DNA of 35,831 nt from Paraburkholderia terricola (GCF_900142195.1 NZ_FRAB01000058.1:1-35831); one strand, 5' to 3'. Shown: positions 24,269-32,479, counted from the stretch's first letter. The notes: generated by a model from the letters alone, not told the origin. Made by a program: numbers and translations.

Positions 24269-24450
24269 GTGCCCAGACACGGCTTCCGTGGATCGGATTG
24301 TTCGAGCGTTCCCGCAGAGGATGCGACATCGTCATTGACGATAGCGTTTTGCCATTCTGATAGGCGCTTCGTGCTGACATCGCGATAACTGCCAACAGGA
24401 TCGTATGTAGGCTGGCCGTGCCCTTTGTTCGACCCCGACAGCCGCAGTCT
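24269..24450 (-). other. In-frame protein-like tail after the LysR stop
   Basis: Immediately after the TAG that ends the LysR gene at 24451, the same frame stays open to a stop at about 24268. It reads GQPTYDPVGSYRDVSTKRLSEWQ and on to SDPRKPCLGT (broken here). Composition looks coding rather than random, but no family was recognised and the LysR protein already has a normal length. It could be the C-terminal remnant of another gene left beside the IS element. Confidence 0.3.
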
Positions 24451-25347
24451 CTATGTCGAGAGCGCTTTCGTACCCTCGGTCGAGCGCCCGAAACACTCGA
24501 TCAGCATCTCGGTGAGGACCCGAACCTTACGCGACGGGTGCTGTCCCGGGGGCCGTACGACGTAGATGCCGTGCTCTGGAATAGGATGATGCGGCATCAC
24601 TTGCACCAGCGCGCCCGAGTCCAGATGCTCCTGGATCAAGTCGTTAGGGAGAGCTGCGATCCCGATCCCTGCGACCGCAGCGGCAATGAGGGCAACGCCG
24701 TTGTCGGCCTTGAACCGACCCTGCGGCCGCATCGTGATGACCTTGTCACCGACCGTAGCGAGCCATGTCTCGGTTCCCTGCATCAGCGCCTGATGGGTCA
24801 CGAGCTCTTCAGGCGTTTCGGGGGATCCGCATTTCTCGATGTAAGCCGGCGACGCGACATACTTACCGATAAGCGGGCCAATTCTTCTTGCGATCAGGTT
24901 GGAATCGGGCAGCATTCCGACGCGGATCGCGCAATCATATCCCTCTGCGATCAGGTCGACGAACCGATCCGTATAGGCCGCGTGGATGTGCAACTCCGGA
25001 TAGCGCCGCGCCATGTCGGCGAGGACGGGCGCGAAGTGCGTCGGTCCGAATGACAGCGGCGCTGCGACGCGCAGGCGTCCTCTCAACTCGCCCGCCGGCA
25101 GAACAGTCTCTTTGGCGAGGTCGATCTCGGCAACCACCCGCGCTGCGTATTCCCGGAACGTCGCCCCCGCTTCGGTGAGCGCGGCACCCCGCGTGGTGCG
25201 GGCGAGGAGCTGGACACTCAACTCCGCCTCGAGCCGGACGAGCCGCCGGCTGACCATCGATTTAGATATGCCGAGCCGGCGCGATGCAGGCGTCACGCCA
25301 CCCGCATCCGCGACTTCAACGAACGTCCGCAAATCCTCAATTTCCAT
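24451..25347 (-). CDS. LysR-family transcriptional regulator
   Basis: A 298-residue LysR regulator with an N-terminal helix-turn-helix (LRTFVEVADAGGVTPASRRLG..SMVSRRLVRLEAEL). The effector domain starts at RGRLRVAAPLSFGPTHFAPVL and includes GYDCAIRVGML and GIGIAALPNDLI, as in the large CrgA-like subgroup. It is divergent from the isochorismatase-like gene with a 144-base gap that holds an inverted repeat. It is therefore the probable regulator of the metabolic cluster 25492-30375. The effector is unknown. Confidence 0.88.
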   Translation of the reverse strand: MEIEDLRTFVEVADAGGVTPASRRLGISKSMVSRRLVRLEAELSVQLLARTTRGAALTEAGATFREYAARVVAEIDLAKETVLPAGELRGRLRVAAPLSFGPTHFAPVLADMARRYPELHIHAAYTDRFVDLIAEGYDCAIRVGMLPDSNLIARRIGPLIGKYVASPAYIEKCGSPETPEELVTHQALMQGTETWLATVGDKVITMRPQGRFKADNGVALIAAAVAGIGIAALPNDLIQEHLDSGALVQVMPHHPIPEHGIYVVRPPGQHPSRKVRVLTEMLIECFGRSTEGTKALST

Positions 25348-25353
25348 TCAGCG

Positions 25354-25411
25354 TTCCCCTTCGTGCGACACAGCATATCATCCGGCGATGCTACCGCACC
25401 GGAAAGGGGAA
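25354..25411. promoter_or_regulatory. Inverted repeat in the LysR/isochorismatase divergent region
   Basis: TTCCCCTT (25354-25361) and AAGGGGAA (25404-25411) are perfect complements 42 bases apart. They flank the likely divergent promoters. LysR tetramers bind two sites at about this separation, but the same bases may be chance; low to moderate support. Confidence 0.4.
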
Positions 25412-25491
25412 TGGCAACATTCGAACCGGGGGCGTCGTCTCGTTCGATGCCTCAGCGATCCACGAAACCAATTTAGGAAGGAAGACCCGCC

Positions 25492-26145
25492 ATGACATTT
25501 CGCAACGGCCTAGACTCGCTTCTTCGCCCCGAAGATTCAGTGCTCGTTCTGATCGACCACCAGCCCTATCAGCTCGCAAACCTGAACAGCCACGATCCGC
25601 AGGCGGTGGTCAACCTCACGACGGCGCTGGCGAAGCTGGCAAAAGCCTTCAATGTTCCGACCGTTCTCACCAGCGTGATCGCGGGTCGCGGTGGCGTCCT
25701 CTTCAAACAGATCACCGACGTCTTCCCGGGCCAAGAGGTGATCGACCGGACTTTGGTCAACACCTGGCAAGACGAGAAGGTCGTGGACGCGGTCAAGGCG
25801 ACCGGTCGCAAGCAACTCATTGTCGCGGGCCTGTGGACCGAAGTCTGCGTCGCGATGCCTGTGATCCAGGCCGCCGGCGAAGGTTGGGACGTGACGGTGA
25901 TCACCGACGCGTCGGGCGGCATTTCGAAGGAGTCTCACGAGGTTGCCGTCCAGCGGATGATCGCGGCTGGCGCGAACCCGATGACCGTGATGGCGCTTGC
26001 TGGCGAATGGCAGCGCGACTGGGCGCGTACCGAGCATGTCGAAGAACTGACCGAGATTCTCATCCAGCACTTCGGCGGCAGCGGCATTGCGTATCTGTGG
26101 GAGCAGCAGCTCCTCAAGACCCCTGTCGAGACCGACGCGGGCTGA
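25492..26145 (+). CDS. Isochorismatase-like cysteine hydrolase (YcaC type)
   Basis: A 217-residue cysteine hydrolase of the isochorismatase superfamily. The catalytic Asp22 is in VLVLIDHQPYQ and the nucleophile Cys119 in GLWTEVCVAMP, preceded by the usual cis-peptide region. The family's basic residue lies in the VIDRTLVNTWQDE segment. Its overall sequence resembles the YcaC-like group, hydrolases of unclear substrate rather than true isochorismatases. AAGGAAG precedes the ATG. It is the first gene of the cluster divergent from LysR, and the porin gene begins 5 bases after its stop. It may hydrolyse an amide or imide in a catabolic route (inference). Confidence 0.88.
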   Translation: MTFRNGLDSLLRPEDSVLVLIDHQPYQLANLNSHDPQAVVNLTTALAKLAKAFNVPTVLTSVIAGRGGVLFKQITDVFPGQEVIDRTLVNTWQDEKVVDAVKATGRKQLIVAGLWTEVCVAMPVIQAAGEGWDVTVITDASGGISKESHEVAVQRMIAAGANPMTVMALAGEWQRDWARTEHVEELTEILIQHFGGSGIAYLWEQQLLKTPVETDAG

Positions 26146-26150
26146 TCGCA

Positions 26151-27686
26151 ATGGTTGGCGAGTATCGGCCAGGCGCGCTGTTGAGAGCCGGTGTCATGTC
26201 GATGCTCGCCATCACCATGCTACGGGTCAAACGCGCAAGACGTCTTCCCTCCCGCGATGGCGGTCAACGCAACTCTTCGCTGGCGAATGCCGGATGGCGC
26301 TTGATGTTCGTCGCGGCCGCTGCGGCGATACCGTTCGCGGCAAGTGCGCAGGTTTCGACCAACGTGGAACGCGCCCCGACACTGACAATCGAGCGCTATT
26401 CGGAAGATTGGTCATGGCTCGCCGATCCCGCGAAACGGACGGGCGACTGGGCGGAGCCGTTCAAATACATTCCGCTGAACGACGACGGCTCTATTTACCT
26501 TACAACTGGCCTCGAGGCACGTTCACGCTTCGAAGGCTACGATAATGTGAACTGGGGGGCATCGCCGAACGACAGTTACGTCTGGAATCGCCTGATGCCT
26601 TACGCCGATCTCCACGTCGGCAACGTCCGGTTTTTTGCGATGCCCATCCTTTCGGGGATTTCAGGGACGGATCGGCCGAAAGGGCCGGCGGACGCGACGG
26701 GCGTCGACATGCTGCAGGCTTTTGTCGACGTGGATTTCGCCCTGGCGGGCGATGACTCGCTCCGTCTATCGGCCGGGCGGAAGCTGGTGTCATTTGGTTC
26801 GGGACGGTTCATCGACAGGCGCTACGGAACCGGCGTTCCGCTGCCGTTCGACGGATTTGAAGCGATCTACACCGGCAAGACACGCCAAGTGACCGGCTTC
26901 TACCTTCAGCCGGTCGACACAAGGCTGGGGGACTTCAATGACCGACGCTCGCGCAACAAAGAGGTATGGGGCGTCTACGCCACACAGTGGCTCGACGCGA
27001 CGCATTTGAACGGCTTCGATGTGTATTACATCGGCCTGGATGATCAAAACGCTGTCTTCGATCAGGGATCCGGCAGGCAACTGGCGCACACCTTCGGTTC
27101 AAGGATCTTCGGAGACAATGGCACCTGGTATTGGAACGTCGAGGCCGCGTACCAGCGCGGCACGTTTGCCGGCCACCGATCGGAGGCGTGGGGTGCGGGG
27201 TTCGAGACGCGGTATCGCTTCCGGGACACGTACCTGCGGCCCGAGGTCGGTCTCACGGCCGACGTCGTATCCGGCGACGGTGACCCAAACGATGCGAAGC
27301 TGGGAACACTGAATCCGCTTTTCCCCAACGGCAAGTATTTCGGAGCATTGTCGCCGATCGGTCCAAGAAACCTCATCCACGTCCGACCATCGATTACGGT
27401 TTATCCGCACGAGAATGTCGCGGTGTCGCTGACTGGGGTGGCTTATTGGCGTCAGAGCACTCACGACGGAATCTACTCGATCCCCGGATTTCTGGTGCGC
27501 AGCGGCAAGGATAGCGACGCGCGGTTCATCGGAAAGCAGATCGAACTTGGCGTAAGCTGGCAGGCGACGCCGAACTTGAACGTCACGGGATCGCTCAGTG
27601 CTTTCCAACCCGGTGACTTCATCCGTGACACAGGCTCGGCGCAGACCATCAAGATGATCGGCCTACAGACGACTTTCAGGTTTTGA
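26151..27686 (+). CDS. Alginate-export family outer-membrane porin
   Basis: A roughly 511-residue outer-membrane protein. The mature part begins after a signal peptide with hydrophobic core MFVAAAAAIPFAASAQ (cleavage near residue 68 if ATG 26151 is used). A later start such as ATG 26196 or 26202 may be the real one, because about 50 residues precede the hydrophobic core. The mature chain has the alginate-export (AlgE/PF13372-like) pattern: GDWAEPFKYIPLNDDGSIYLTTGLEARSRFEGY, split into strands, then VDVDFALAGDDSLRLSAGRKLVSFGSGRFIDRRYG. It ends with an aromatic C-terminal strand, LQTTFRF, as needed for barrel insertion. Relatives occur in aromatic or opine uptake clusters. It likely admits the substrate of this cluster. 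Confidence 0.82.
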   Translation: MVGEYRPGALLRAGVMSMLAITMLRVKRARRLPSRDGGQRNSSLANAGWRLMFVAAAAAIPFAASAQVSTNVERAPTLTIERYSEDWSWLADPAKRTGDWAEPFKYIPLNDDGSIYLTTGLEARSRFEGYDNVNWGASPNDSYVWNRLMPYADLHVGNVRFFAMPILSGISGTDRPKGPADATGVDMLQAFVDVDFALAGDDSLRLSAGRKLVSFGSGRFIDRRYGTGVPLPFDGFEAIYTGKTRQVTGFYLQPVDTRLGDFNDRRSRNKEVWGVYATQWLDATHLNGFDVYYIGLDDQNAVFDQGSGRQLAHTFGSRIFGDNGTWYWNVEAAYQRGTFAGHRSEAWGAGFETRYRFRDTYLRPEVGLTADVVSGDGDPNDAKLGTLNPLFPNGKYFGALSPIGPRNLIHVRPSITVYPHENVAVSLTGVAYWRQSTHDGIYSIPGFLVRSGKDSDARFIGKQIELGVSWQATPNLNVTGSLSAFQPGDFIRDTGSAQTIKMIGLQTTFRF

Positions 27687-27825
27687 TGTGCCGCCGCTCG
27701 CATTCAATGCGGTGCTCGCGGGATGCGGTCTTGCATGATCCGTCCGTGCCACTCTGCTGACAGGTGACTTCAAGGCGATGCCAGTCGTCGCCGACTAACA
27801 CCCGCCAATGTAAAAGGGATCATCA

Positions 27826-28287
27826 ATGGCTGACTTCATACCGCCAGCACCCAACGGCAATTCTCCATTCGCTGACATGCGCGGTCACCACGTGGCAGTC
27901 CGCACCCCTGATCTGGAAGCCTTCAAGCGCTGGTATGTCGAGGTGCTCGATTTCCGCGTGGTGGCCGAGTGGCAGGTTGACCAGTTGACGCTCGCCTTTA
28001 TCGCTCCCCCGACAGACGATGATTTCTACATCGAGATACCCGGTGGATCAGCACCCGCACCGCAGGACGCGCATCCATTCACGGACCTTGAGAGCAGCTT
28101 GGCCTATGCCGGTTATCACGACTTCTGTCTGAATGTGGCCAGCATCGAGACGACCGTGGAGGAGCTTCGTAGGCGCGACGTAAAAATCGTCGTCGAACCG
28201 ATCTTGGTCGAGGCTATCAGCCGCCGAATCGCTTTCTTCGCTGACCCCTTCGGAAACCTGGCTGAGTTGGCGGAGGTGCTCGCGTGA
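27826..28287 (+). CDS. VOC (glyoxalase/bleomycin-resistance/dioxygenase) family protein
   Basis: A 153-residue vicinal oxygen chelate fold protein made of two beta-alpha-beta-beta-beta units. The first starts MRGHHVAVRTPDLEAFKRWYVEVLDFRVVAEW and ends in DDFYIEIPGG. The second runs from YHDFCLNVASIETTVEELRRRDV to AFFADPFGNLAELAEVL. Potential metal ligands at the family positions are the first His (GHH), a His in YHDF and Glu in LAELAE. Isomerase, dioxygenase and binding-protein roles all exist in the family. AAGGGA lies upstream of the ATG. It is 139 bases after the porin gene and 142 bases before the LLM gene, on the same strand. Confidence 0.85.
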   Translation: MADFIPPAPNGNSPFADMRGHHVAVRTPDLEAFKRWYVEVLDFRVVAEWQVDQLTLAFIAPPTDDDFYIEIPGGSAPAPQDAHPFTDLESSLAYAGYHDFCLNVASIETTVEELRRRDVKIVVEPILVEAISRRIAFFADPFGNLAELAEVLA

Positions 28288-28429
28288 TCCCTGCGGGACC
28301 GACCATTTGCCTAGGGCGCAGTCGGTCAGCTTTGTTGGGGAGGGAAGACCGGCCATCCGGCGCGGTCGATCAATGCCCGATCGGCATAGCCAGGAAGCTG
28401 CTCGACATGAAACGGAAGGAGTATCTCCC

Positions 28430-29470
28430 ATGGAAATAGACATCGACAGCTTTGCGGCGATCCTGCCCGATCCCACGACCGGCGCGCTTCCGTCGGCGAC
28501 AGATCGTATGGCGGACCTGCTTGACGAGGTTGAGGTCGCCGACCGTGTCGGGCTCGACGTGTTCGGCATCGGGGAACGCCATCGCGTGGAATTCCTGGAT
28601 TCCGCGCCGTCGATCATTCTCGCCGCGGCCGCTGCCCGCACCAGCCGTATCCGGCTGACCAGCGCTGTGACGGTGCTGAGCGCTGCGGACCCCGTGCGCG
28701 TCTTCCAGGAATTCGCGACGATCGAGCTGATCTCCAAGGGTCGCGCCGAGCTCGTCGTCGGGCGGGGGTCGTTCGGCGAGGCCTTCCCGCTGTTCGGTCT
28801 CGATACGCGTGCCTATGACGACTTGTTTGCGGAGAATCTCGAGCTCTTCCTGAAGCTCGGCGAAACGAGCCACCCGACCTGGCAAGGTCGATTCCGGCCA
28901 GCACTCAATGGTCAGGGAGTCTTCCCGCGGCCTCATCAGCCACGCCTGCCGCTTTGGGTCGGCGTTGGTGGTTCGCCGCAATCGTTCGCGCGCGCCGGCA
29001 CCCTCGGCCTTCCGCTGATGGTGGCCATTATCGGTGGGACGTTCGAGCGGTTCAGGCCGGCGGTCGATTACTACCGCGAGGCAGGCGCCGAGGCGGGACA
29101 TGATCCTGCCAAACTCAAGGTCGGCATTCACGCGATGGGTTTCGTCGGTGAGACCGATGCCGCAGCGCGCGACGCCTTCTTTCCCGGCTGGGCGCACCTG
29201 ACCGGCAAGGTCGGCCGCGAGCGCGGTTGGTCGCCGCCGACGCGCGCGCAGTTCGACGACATGGCCGGTCCGGAAGGCGCGTTCCTGGTCGGCAGCCCGG
29301 AAACAGTCGCGGCGAAGATGCTGCGCGCCAGCGAAACGCTCGGCGGCGTCTCCCGCATCACTTTCCAGATGAGTACCGCGTCGCCCGAGACGGCTGCGAT
29401 GAAAAGGTCGATCGAGCTCCTCGGCACTGAAGTCGCTCCCATCGTGCAGGAACGCCTTCGAACAGGATGA
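28430..29470 (+). CDS. LLM-class flavin-dependent oxidoreductase (luciferase-like monooxygenase)
   Basis: A 346-residue luciferase-like TIM-barrel flavoprotein that uses FMNH2 or F420 with O2 to oxygenate small molecules. Family features are DLLDEVEVADRVGLDVFGIGERH near the N-terminus, IILAAAAARTSRIRLTSAVTVLS, and RAELVVGRGSFGEAFPLFG. LPLWVGVGGSPQSFARAGTLGLPLMVAIIGG and GSPETVAAKML follow in the C-terminal part. GGAAGGAG is 8 bases before the ATG. The downstream SDR-fold gene overlaps its stop by ATGA, so the two are coupled. In the betaproteobacterial setting FMN from a separate reductase is more likely than F420 (inference). The substrate is unknown. Confidence 0.88.
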   Translation: MEIDIDSFAAILPDPTTGALPSATDRMADLLDEVEVADRVGLDVFGIGERHRVEFLDSAPSIILAAAAARTSRIRLTSAVTVLSAADPVRVFQEFATIELISKGRAELVVGRGSFGEAFPLFGLDTRAYDDLFAENLELFLKLGETSHPTWQGRFRPALNGQGVFPRPHQPRLPLWVGVGGSPQSFARAGTLGLPLMVAIIGGTFERFRPAVDYYREAGAEAGHDPAKLKVGIHAMGFVGETDAAARDAFFPGWAHLTGKVGRERGWSPPTRAQFDDMAGPEGAFLVGSPETVAAKMLRASETLGGVSRITFQMSTASPETAAMKRSIELLGTEVAPIVQERLRTG

Positions 29471-30375
29471 GGCTTCCCACCTTCGAGCAAAGGGCGCACG
29501 ACATGCCGACGCAGATTAGGCAGACTAGAAGGCCCGGTCGATCCGTCGTGGTAACGGGTGCAGGGCGAGGGCTCGGACGCGAGATCGCGCTTGGACTCGC
29601 CGCTAAGCGCTACATCGTCTTCGGCACCGCCAATTCGTCACAGGAGGCGGAGGATCTGCGGCGTGCATCCAACGGGCGTGTCAGTCTGGCGGTGTGCGAT
29701 CTGAAGAATGCGGAGCCGGTAAGTGCCTGGGCTGCAGGCGTATCCGAGGCGATCGGCGCTTCCGGGCTCGATATTCTGATCAACAACACGACGCACCTGT
29801 CCCCAGGCCCGCTTGAACTTCTCCCACTGGAGGAGATCCGGCAGGGTTTTGAAGTGAATGTGTTCGGCGGGCTGGCGGTGATCAACGCCTTCCTCCCGGC
29901 ATTGCGGATGGCGCACGGACGCATCGTCCAGATCAGCTCATGGACGGCGGACACGCCTCGTCACTTTGATGGCGTATCGGGCGCGTCGCAGGCGGCCATG
30001 GAGGCCTTCTCGGCTGCCTACCGGGCAGAGCTGAAGCCCTTCGGCATCGACGTCATCGTCGCGTCGATGAGCGATCTCGAAGCGGCCGGTTCGCGCGCGA
30101 CCGCGGCATTGGCGCAGATCGACCACAGCATGACGGCGGCTCAGCGGAAGCTCTATGGCAAGCGCCTGCGCGTCTGCATGGAGAAGCTCGCCGGCTCCGC
30201 AGCGCAGGGCGAACCGACCACGGTTGCGGCGCGGGTGGTCGAGCTATCGATCCAACGGCATGTGCCGCCCAGATCGTCGATCGATCGTGATGCGGAACAC
30301 ATGATGCGCGCTATCCGCGAACAAACCGACGCGGAACTGGATGCGCTTCAAATCCAACTGGCCGGACCCAACTGA
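29467..30375 (+). CDS. SDR-fold protein lacking the catalytic Tyr and Lys
   Basis: A 302-residue protein with a normal SDR Rossmann fold: the cofactor motif TGAGRGLG (residues 30-37), DILINNTTH (NNTT in place of NNAG) and the active-site Ser region QISSWTAD (Ser157/158). Where classical SDRs have Tyr-x-x-x-Lys, this protein reads SGASQAAMEAF, so Ser171 and Gln175 sit at the Tyr and Lys positions. The usual proton relay should be missing, and the protein may bind NAD(P) without dehydrogenase activity or do different chemistry. ATG 29467 overlaps the LLM stop; ATG 29503 is a possible shorter start. Cotranscription with the monooxygenase suggests a linked role. Confidence 0.8.
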   Translation: MRLPTFEQRAHDMPTQIRQTRRPGRSVVVTGAGRGLGREIALGLAAKRYIVFGTANSSQEAEDLRRASNGRVSLAVCDLKNAEPVSAWAAGVSEAIGASGLDILINNTTHLSPGPLELLPLEEIRQGFEVNVFGGLAVINAFLPALRMAHGRIVQISSWTADTPRHFDGVSGASQAAMEAFSAAYRAELKPFGIDVIVASMSDLEAAGSRATAALAQIDHSMTAAQRKLYGKRLRVCMEKLAGSAAQGEPTTVAARVVELSIQRHVPPRSSIDRDAEHMMRAIREQTDAELDALQIQLAGPN

Positions 30376-30394
30376 GGGTTGACCGGGATTCGTT

Positions 30395-30416
30395 AATATC
30401 TGAAGCTTAAGATATT
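30395..30416. promoter_or_regulatory. 22-bp near-perfect palindrome after the SDR gene
   Basis: AATATCT-g-AAGCTT-a-AGATATT is symmetric except for one central pair. It lies 20 bases after the SDR stop and before the recombinase genes. GAGGGTT (30374-30380) and the partly complementary ACCCTCAAC (30424-30432) flank it as a second, imperfect arm. It may be a transcription end hairpin or the terminal repeat of the recombinase element. There is no T-run. Confidence 0.5.
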
Positions 30417-30543
30417 CGCGATTACCCTCAACGGGAAATTAGGCGAAGCGCCATGCAGACGACGGCGCCACCGCGATTTTGCAGGCGGGATCGCGCGAGA
30501 CGAACTGGGTTGCAACGGTTCGCATAATGTCCTGCACTTTTCC

Positions 30544-30569
30544 TACCGGCCGTGGTGGCCGGTAAGGAG
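30544..30569 (+). promoter_or_regulatory. Hairpin that can cover the recombinase ribosome binding site
   Basis: TACCGGCC (30544-30551) and GGCCGGTA (30557-30564) form a perfect 8-bp stem with a 5-base loop. TCC at 30541-30543 can pair further with GGA (30566-30568) past one bulged A. GGA is the core of the AAGGAG ribosome binding site of the recombinase starting at 30576. Such a structure would reduce translation. Alternatively, the palindrome may be a recombinase binding site. Confidence 0.55.
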
Positions 30570-30575
30570 AAGATC

Positions 30576-31541
30576 ATGGCACAGTCTGAACTGACGTGCG
30601 GCAAGCAACGTACCGAGACGCGCACACGTTCGATTACGTGCGCGGCCGAATTCCTCAGCGAGTTTGACGCGTATCTGGGCGCCGTCAAGGGCCTCGCAGA
30701 GGGCACCCGCCGGAAGTACGGCCGGTTTGTCCGAGGCTTCCTGGACGTCTGGTGCAGCGACGACCCACCGAATTGGCAAGACCTGTCAATCGAAGATTTC
30801 CGCGGATATCTGCACCGCGAACTTTCGAGCAAGAGGCGCCGACCATCGAATTCGCCAATCGTCGCGCTGCGCGCGATGCTGCGGTTTCTCACCGTGATGG
30901 GTCTTGTGCCGTCCGGTCTCGAGGAAGCACTACCTCGAATCAGGAGATGGCGTCACGCGACGCTTCCAGCCAGCCTGACGAACGATGATGTGGAACGGCT
31001 CATCAAGTGCGGGGTCGACGCTGCTACGTTTCAGCCGCTGCGGAACACAGCAATCATATTGTTGCTCGCCAGAACCGGGATGCGGGCTGCTGAAGTCATG
31101 CACCTCAGTCTGGATGACGTGGACTGGGCCGACGGCATCATTCATATCCGAGGTGCGAAGTCCCGCCGTGACCGGGACCTGCCGCTCCTCCGCGACGTCG
31201 GGCGTGCATTGCTCGCTTACATCAAACGAGAACGGCCTCCGTCGTCATACAGGACGATCTTCCTGCAAGCGCTACCGCCGGCCCGACCATTCACAGACTC
31301 GAGCGCAATTTCCAGGATCGTCCGCCGGGCGTTGAATCGTGCAGGTATTGCCTCCGCACGCGGTGCTGCACATCTCTTACGCCATGCCGCGGCAACAACC
31401 ATGCTGACGCGTGGCATGAGCTTCAAGAACATCGCCGATGTGTTGGGTCATCAGTCCCTCCAGTCCACCGCCACCTATGCAAAGCTCGACATGCCTTCGC
31501 TGGCGCGCATCGCCATGCCTTGGCCGAGAGACAGATCATGA
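30576..31541 (+). CDS. Tyrosine recombinase/integrase (first of a trio)
   Basis: A 321-residue XerC/D-like tyrosine recombinase that cuts and joins DNA through a phosphotyrosine. The N-terminal SAM-like core-binding domain (about 25-115) includes LGAVKGLAEGTRRKYGRFVRGF. The catalytic domain has Arg170 (ARTGMRAAEVMHL), Lys195 (RGAKSRRDRDLPL), His266 and Arg269 (HLLRH), His292 (VLGHQS) and the nucleophile Tyr301 (ATYAKLD). All six key residues are present. AAGGAG lies 6 bases before ATG 30576. Its stop overlaps the next recombinase start by ATGA, which is the organisation of RIT (recombinases in trio) elements. A hairpin lies over its ribosome binding site. Confidence 0.9.
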   Translation: MAQSELTCGKQRTETRTRSITCAAEFLSEFDAYLGAVKGLAEGTRRKYGRFVRGFLDVWCSDDPPNWQDLSIEDFRGYLHRELSSKRRRPSNSPIVALRAMLRFLTVMGLVPSGLEEALPRIRRWRHATLPASLTNDDVERLIKCGVDAATFQPLRNTAIILLLARTGMRAAEVMHLSLDDVDWADGIIHIRGAKSRRDRDLPLLRDVGRALLAYIKRERPPSSYRTIFLQALPPARPFTDSSAISRIVRRALNRAGIASARGAAHLLRHAAATTMLTRGMSFKNIADVLGHQSLQSTATYAKLDMPSLARIAMPWPRDRS

Positions 31542-32479
31542 ACGGTGAGGAACTTCGGGATCTGCTGATCCGTTACGTCGAACACCGCAAGCTGCTGGGT
31601 TACCGGTATACCCATGGCGGGGTCCTCACACGCTTTGTGCAAGACCATGCCATCGAGCATCCAGGTGAATCAATCAAAGCCAAGGAGGTGCTCGAATGGG
31701 TCACGCGGGTTCACCGTGCTCCGCCAACCCAGGTGGCTATTCTCAGTGCCCTGCGGGGATTTCTACGCTTCGTAAAGGCTATCGATCCGGCAACCTCAGT
31801 CCCCGACAATCATCTGCTGCCATCCCCGCGTCGCAATCCCCCGTACATTCTGAACGAGGAACAATTGCAATCGATCCTGCACGCAGCAGCGACGGCGCGA
31901 CCGAAAGGAGGGTTGCGCGCCGACGCTTATGTCGCGGTACTGGGGCTGCTTGCCAGTTCCGGGCTACGCGTCGGCGAAGCATTGCACCTCAAGGAACGCG
32001 ACGTGCACTTGCGGAATGAGCCGCCCCATGTTGTTCTACGCGAAACCAAATTCAAGAAGTCCCGCATCGTAGCTTTGCACCCGACAACCGCTGTTCACCT
32101 CCAGCAGTATGCCGATCGGCGGGAGCACAAATGTCACGCAAGGCGAGCACCGTTGTTCTTCGTCACAGATTTCGGACAAGCCCTCGATTACGACACCCTG
32201 TCGCGGTGGTTCTCATGTGCGACGGCGAAGCTCGGATTGCATCTACCCGATGGGCGGCGCCCGACCTTGCATTCCTTGCGGCACTCGTTCGCCGTTCGTC
32301 GCCCAACGCAACGGTACGAAGATGGGGCATCGGCCGCCGAACTCGCTCCGACGCTCTCTGTCTATCTTGGTCACGTCAGTCCCAGAGAGAGCTACTGGTA
32401 CGTCTCGTCAACTCCTGAGCTACTGGGCATCGTCTCGAACCGATTCGCCGCATTCTGCGGCGTGGGAGGCCAATCATGA
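31538..32479 (+). CDS. Tyrosine recombinase/integrase (second of a trio)
   Basis: A 313-residue tyrosine recombinase, different from its neighbour. The N-terminal domain starts LRDLLIRYVEHRKLLGYRY. The catalytic residues are Arg144 (SSGLRVGEALHL), Lys171 or Lys174 (ETKFKKSRIVAL), His245 and Arg248 (LHSLRHSF), His279 (YLGHVS) and Tyr288 (SYWYVSSTPELL), all in place. ATG 31538 overlaps the first recombinase stop, and its own TGA overlaps the ATG of a third frame at 32476. RIT elements carry three such genes that are thought to act together; mobilisation here would need the missing third protein. Confidence 0.9.
   Translation: MNGEELRDLLIRYVEHRKLLGYRYTHGGVLTRFVQDHAIEHPGESIKAKEVLEWVTRVHRAPPTQVAILSALRGFLRFVKAIDPATSVPDNHLLPSPRRNPPYILNEEQLQSILHAAATARPKGGLRADAYVAVLGLLASSGLRVGEALHLKERDVHLRNEPPHVVLRETKFKKSRIVALHPTTAVHLQQYADRREHKCHARRAPLFFVTDFGQALDYDTLSRWFSCATAKLGLHLPDGRRPTLHSLRHSFAVRRPTQRYEDGASAAELAPTLSVYLGHVSPRESYWYVSSTPELLGIVSNRFAAFCGVGGQS

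Noticed and set aside
25284..26150. Long open frame running from inside the LysR 5' end through the isochorismatase gene into the porin
   Set aside because: It overlaps the clear isochorismatase gene in another frame, is Arg/Pro/Gly-rich there, and only becomes protein-like at the porin signal peptide.
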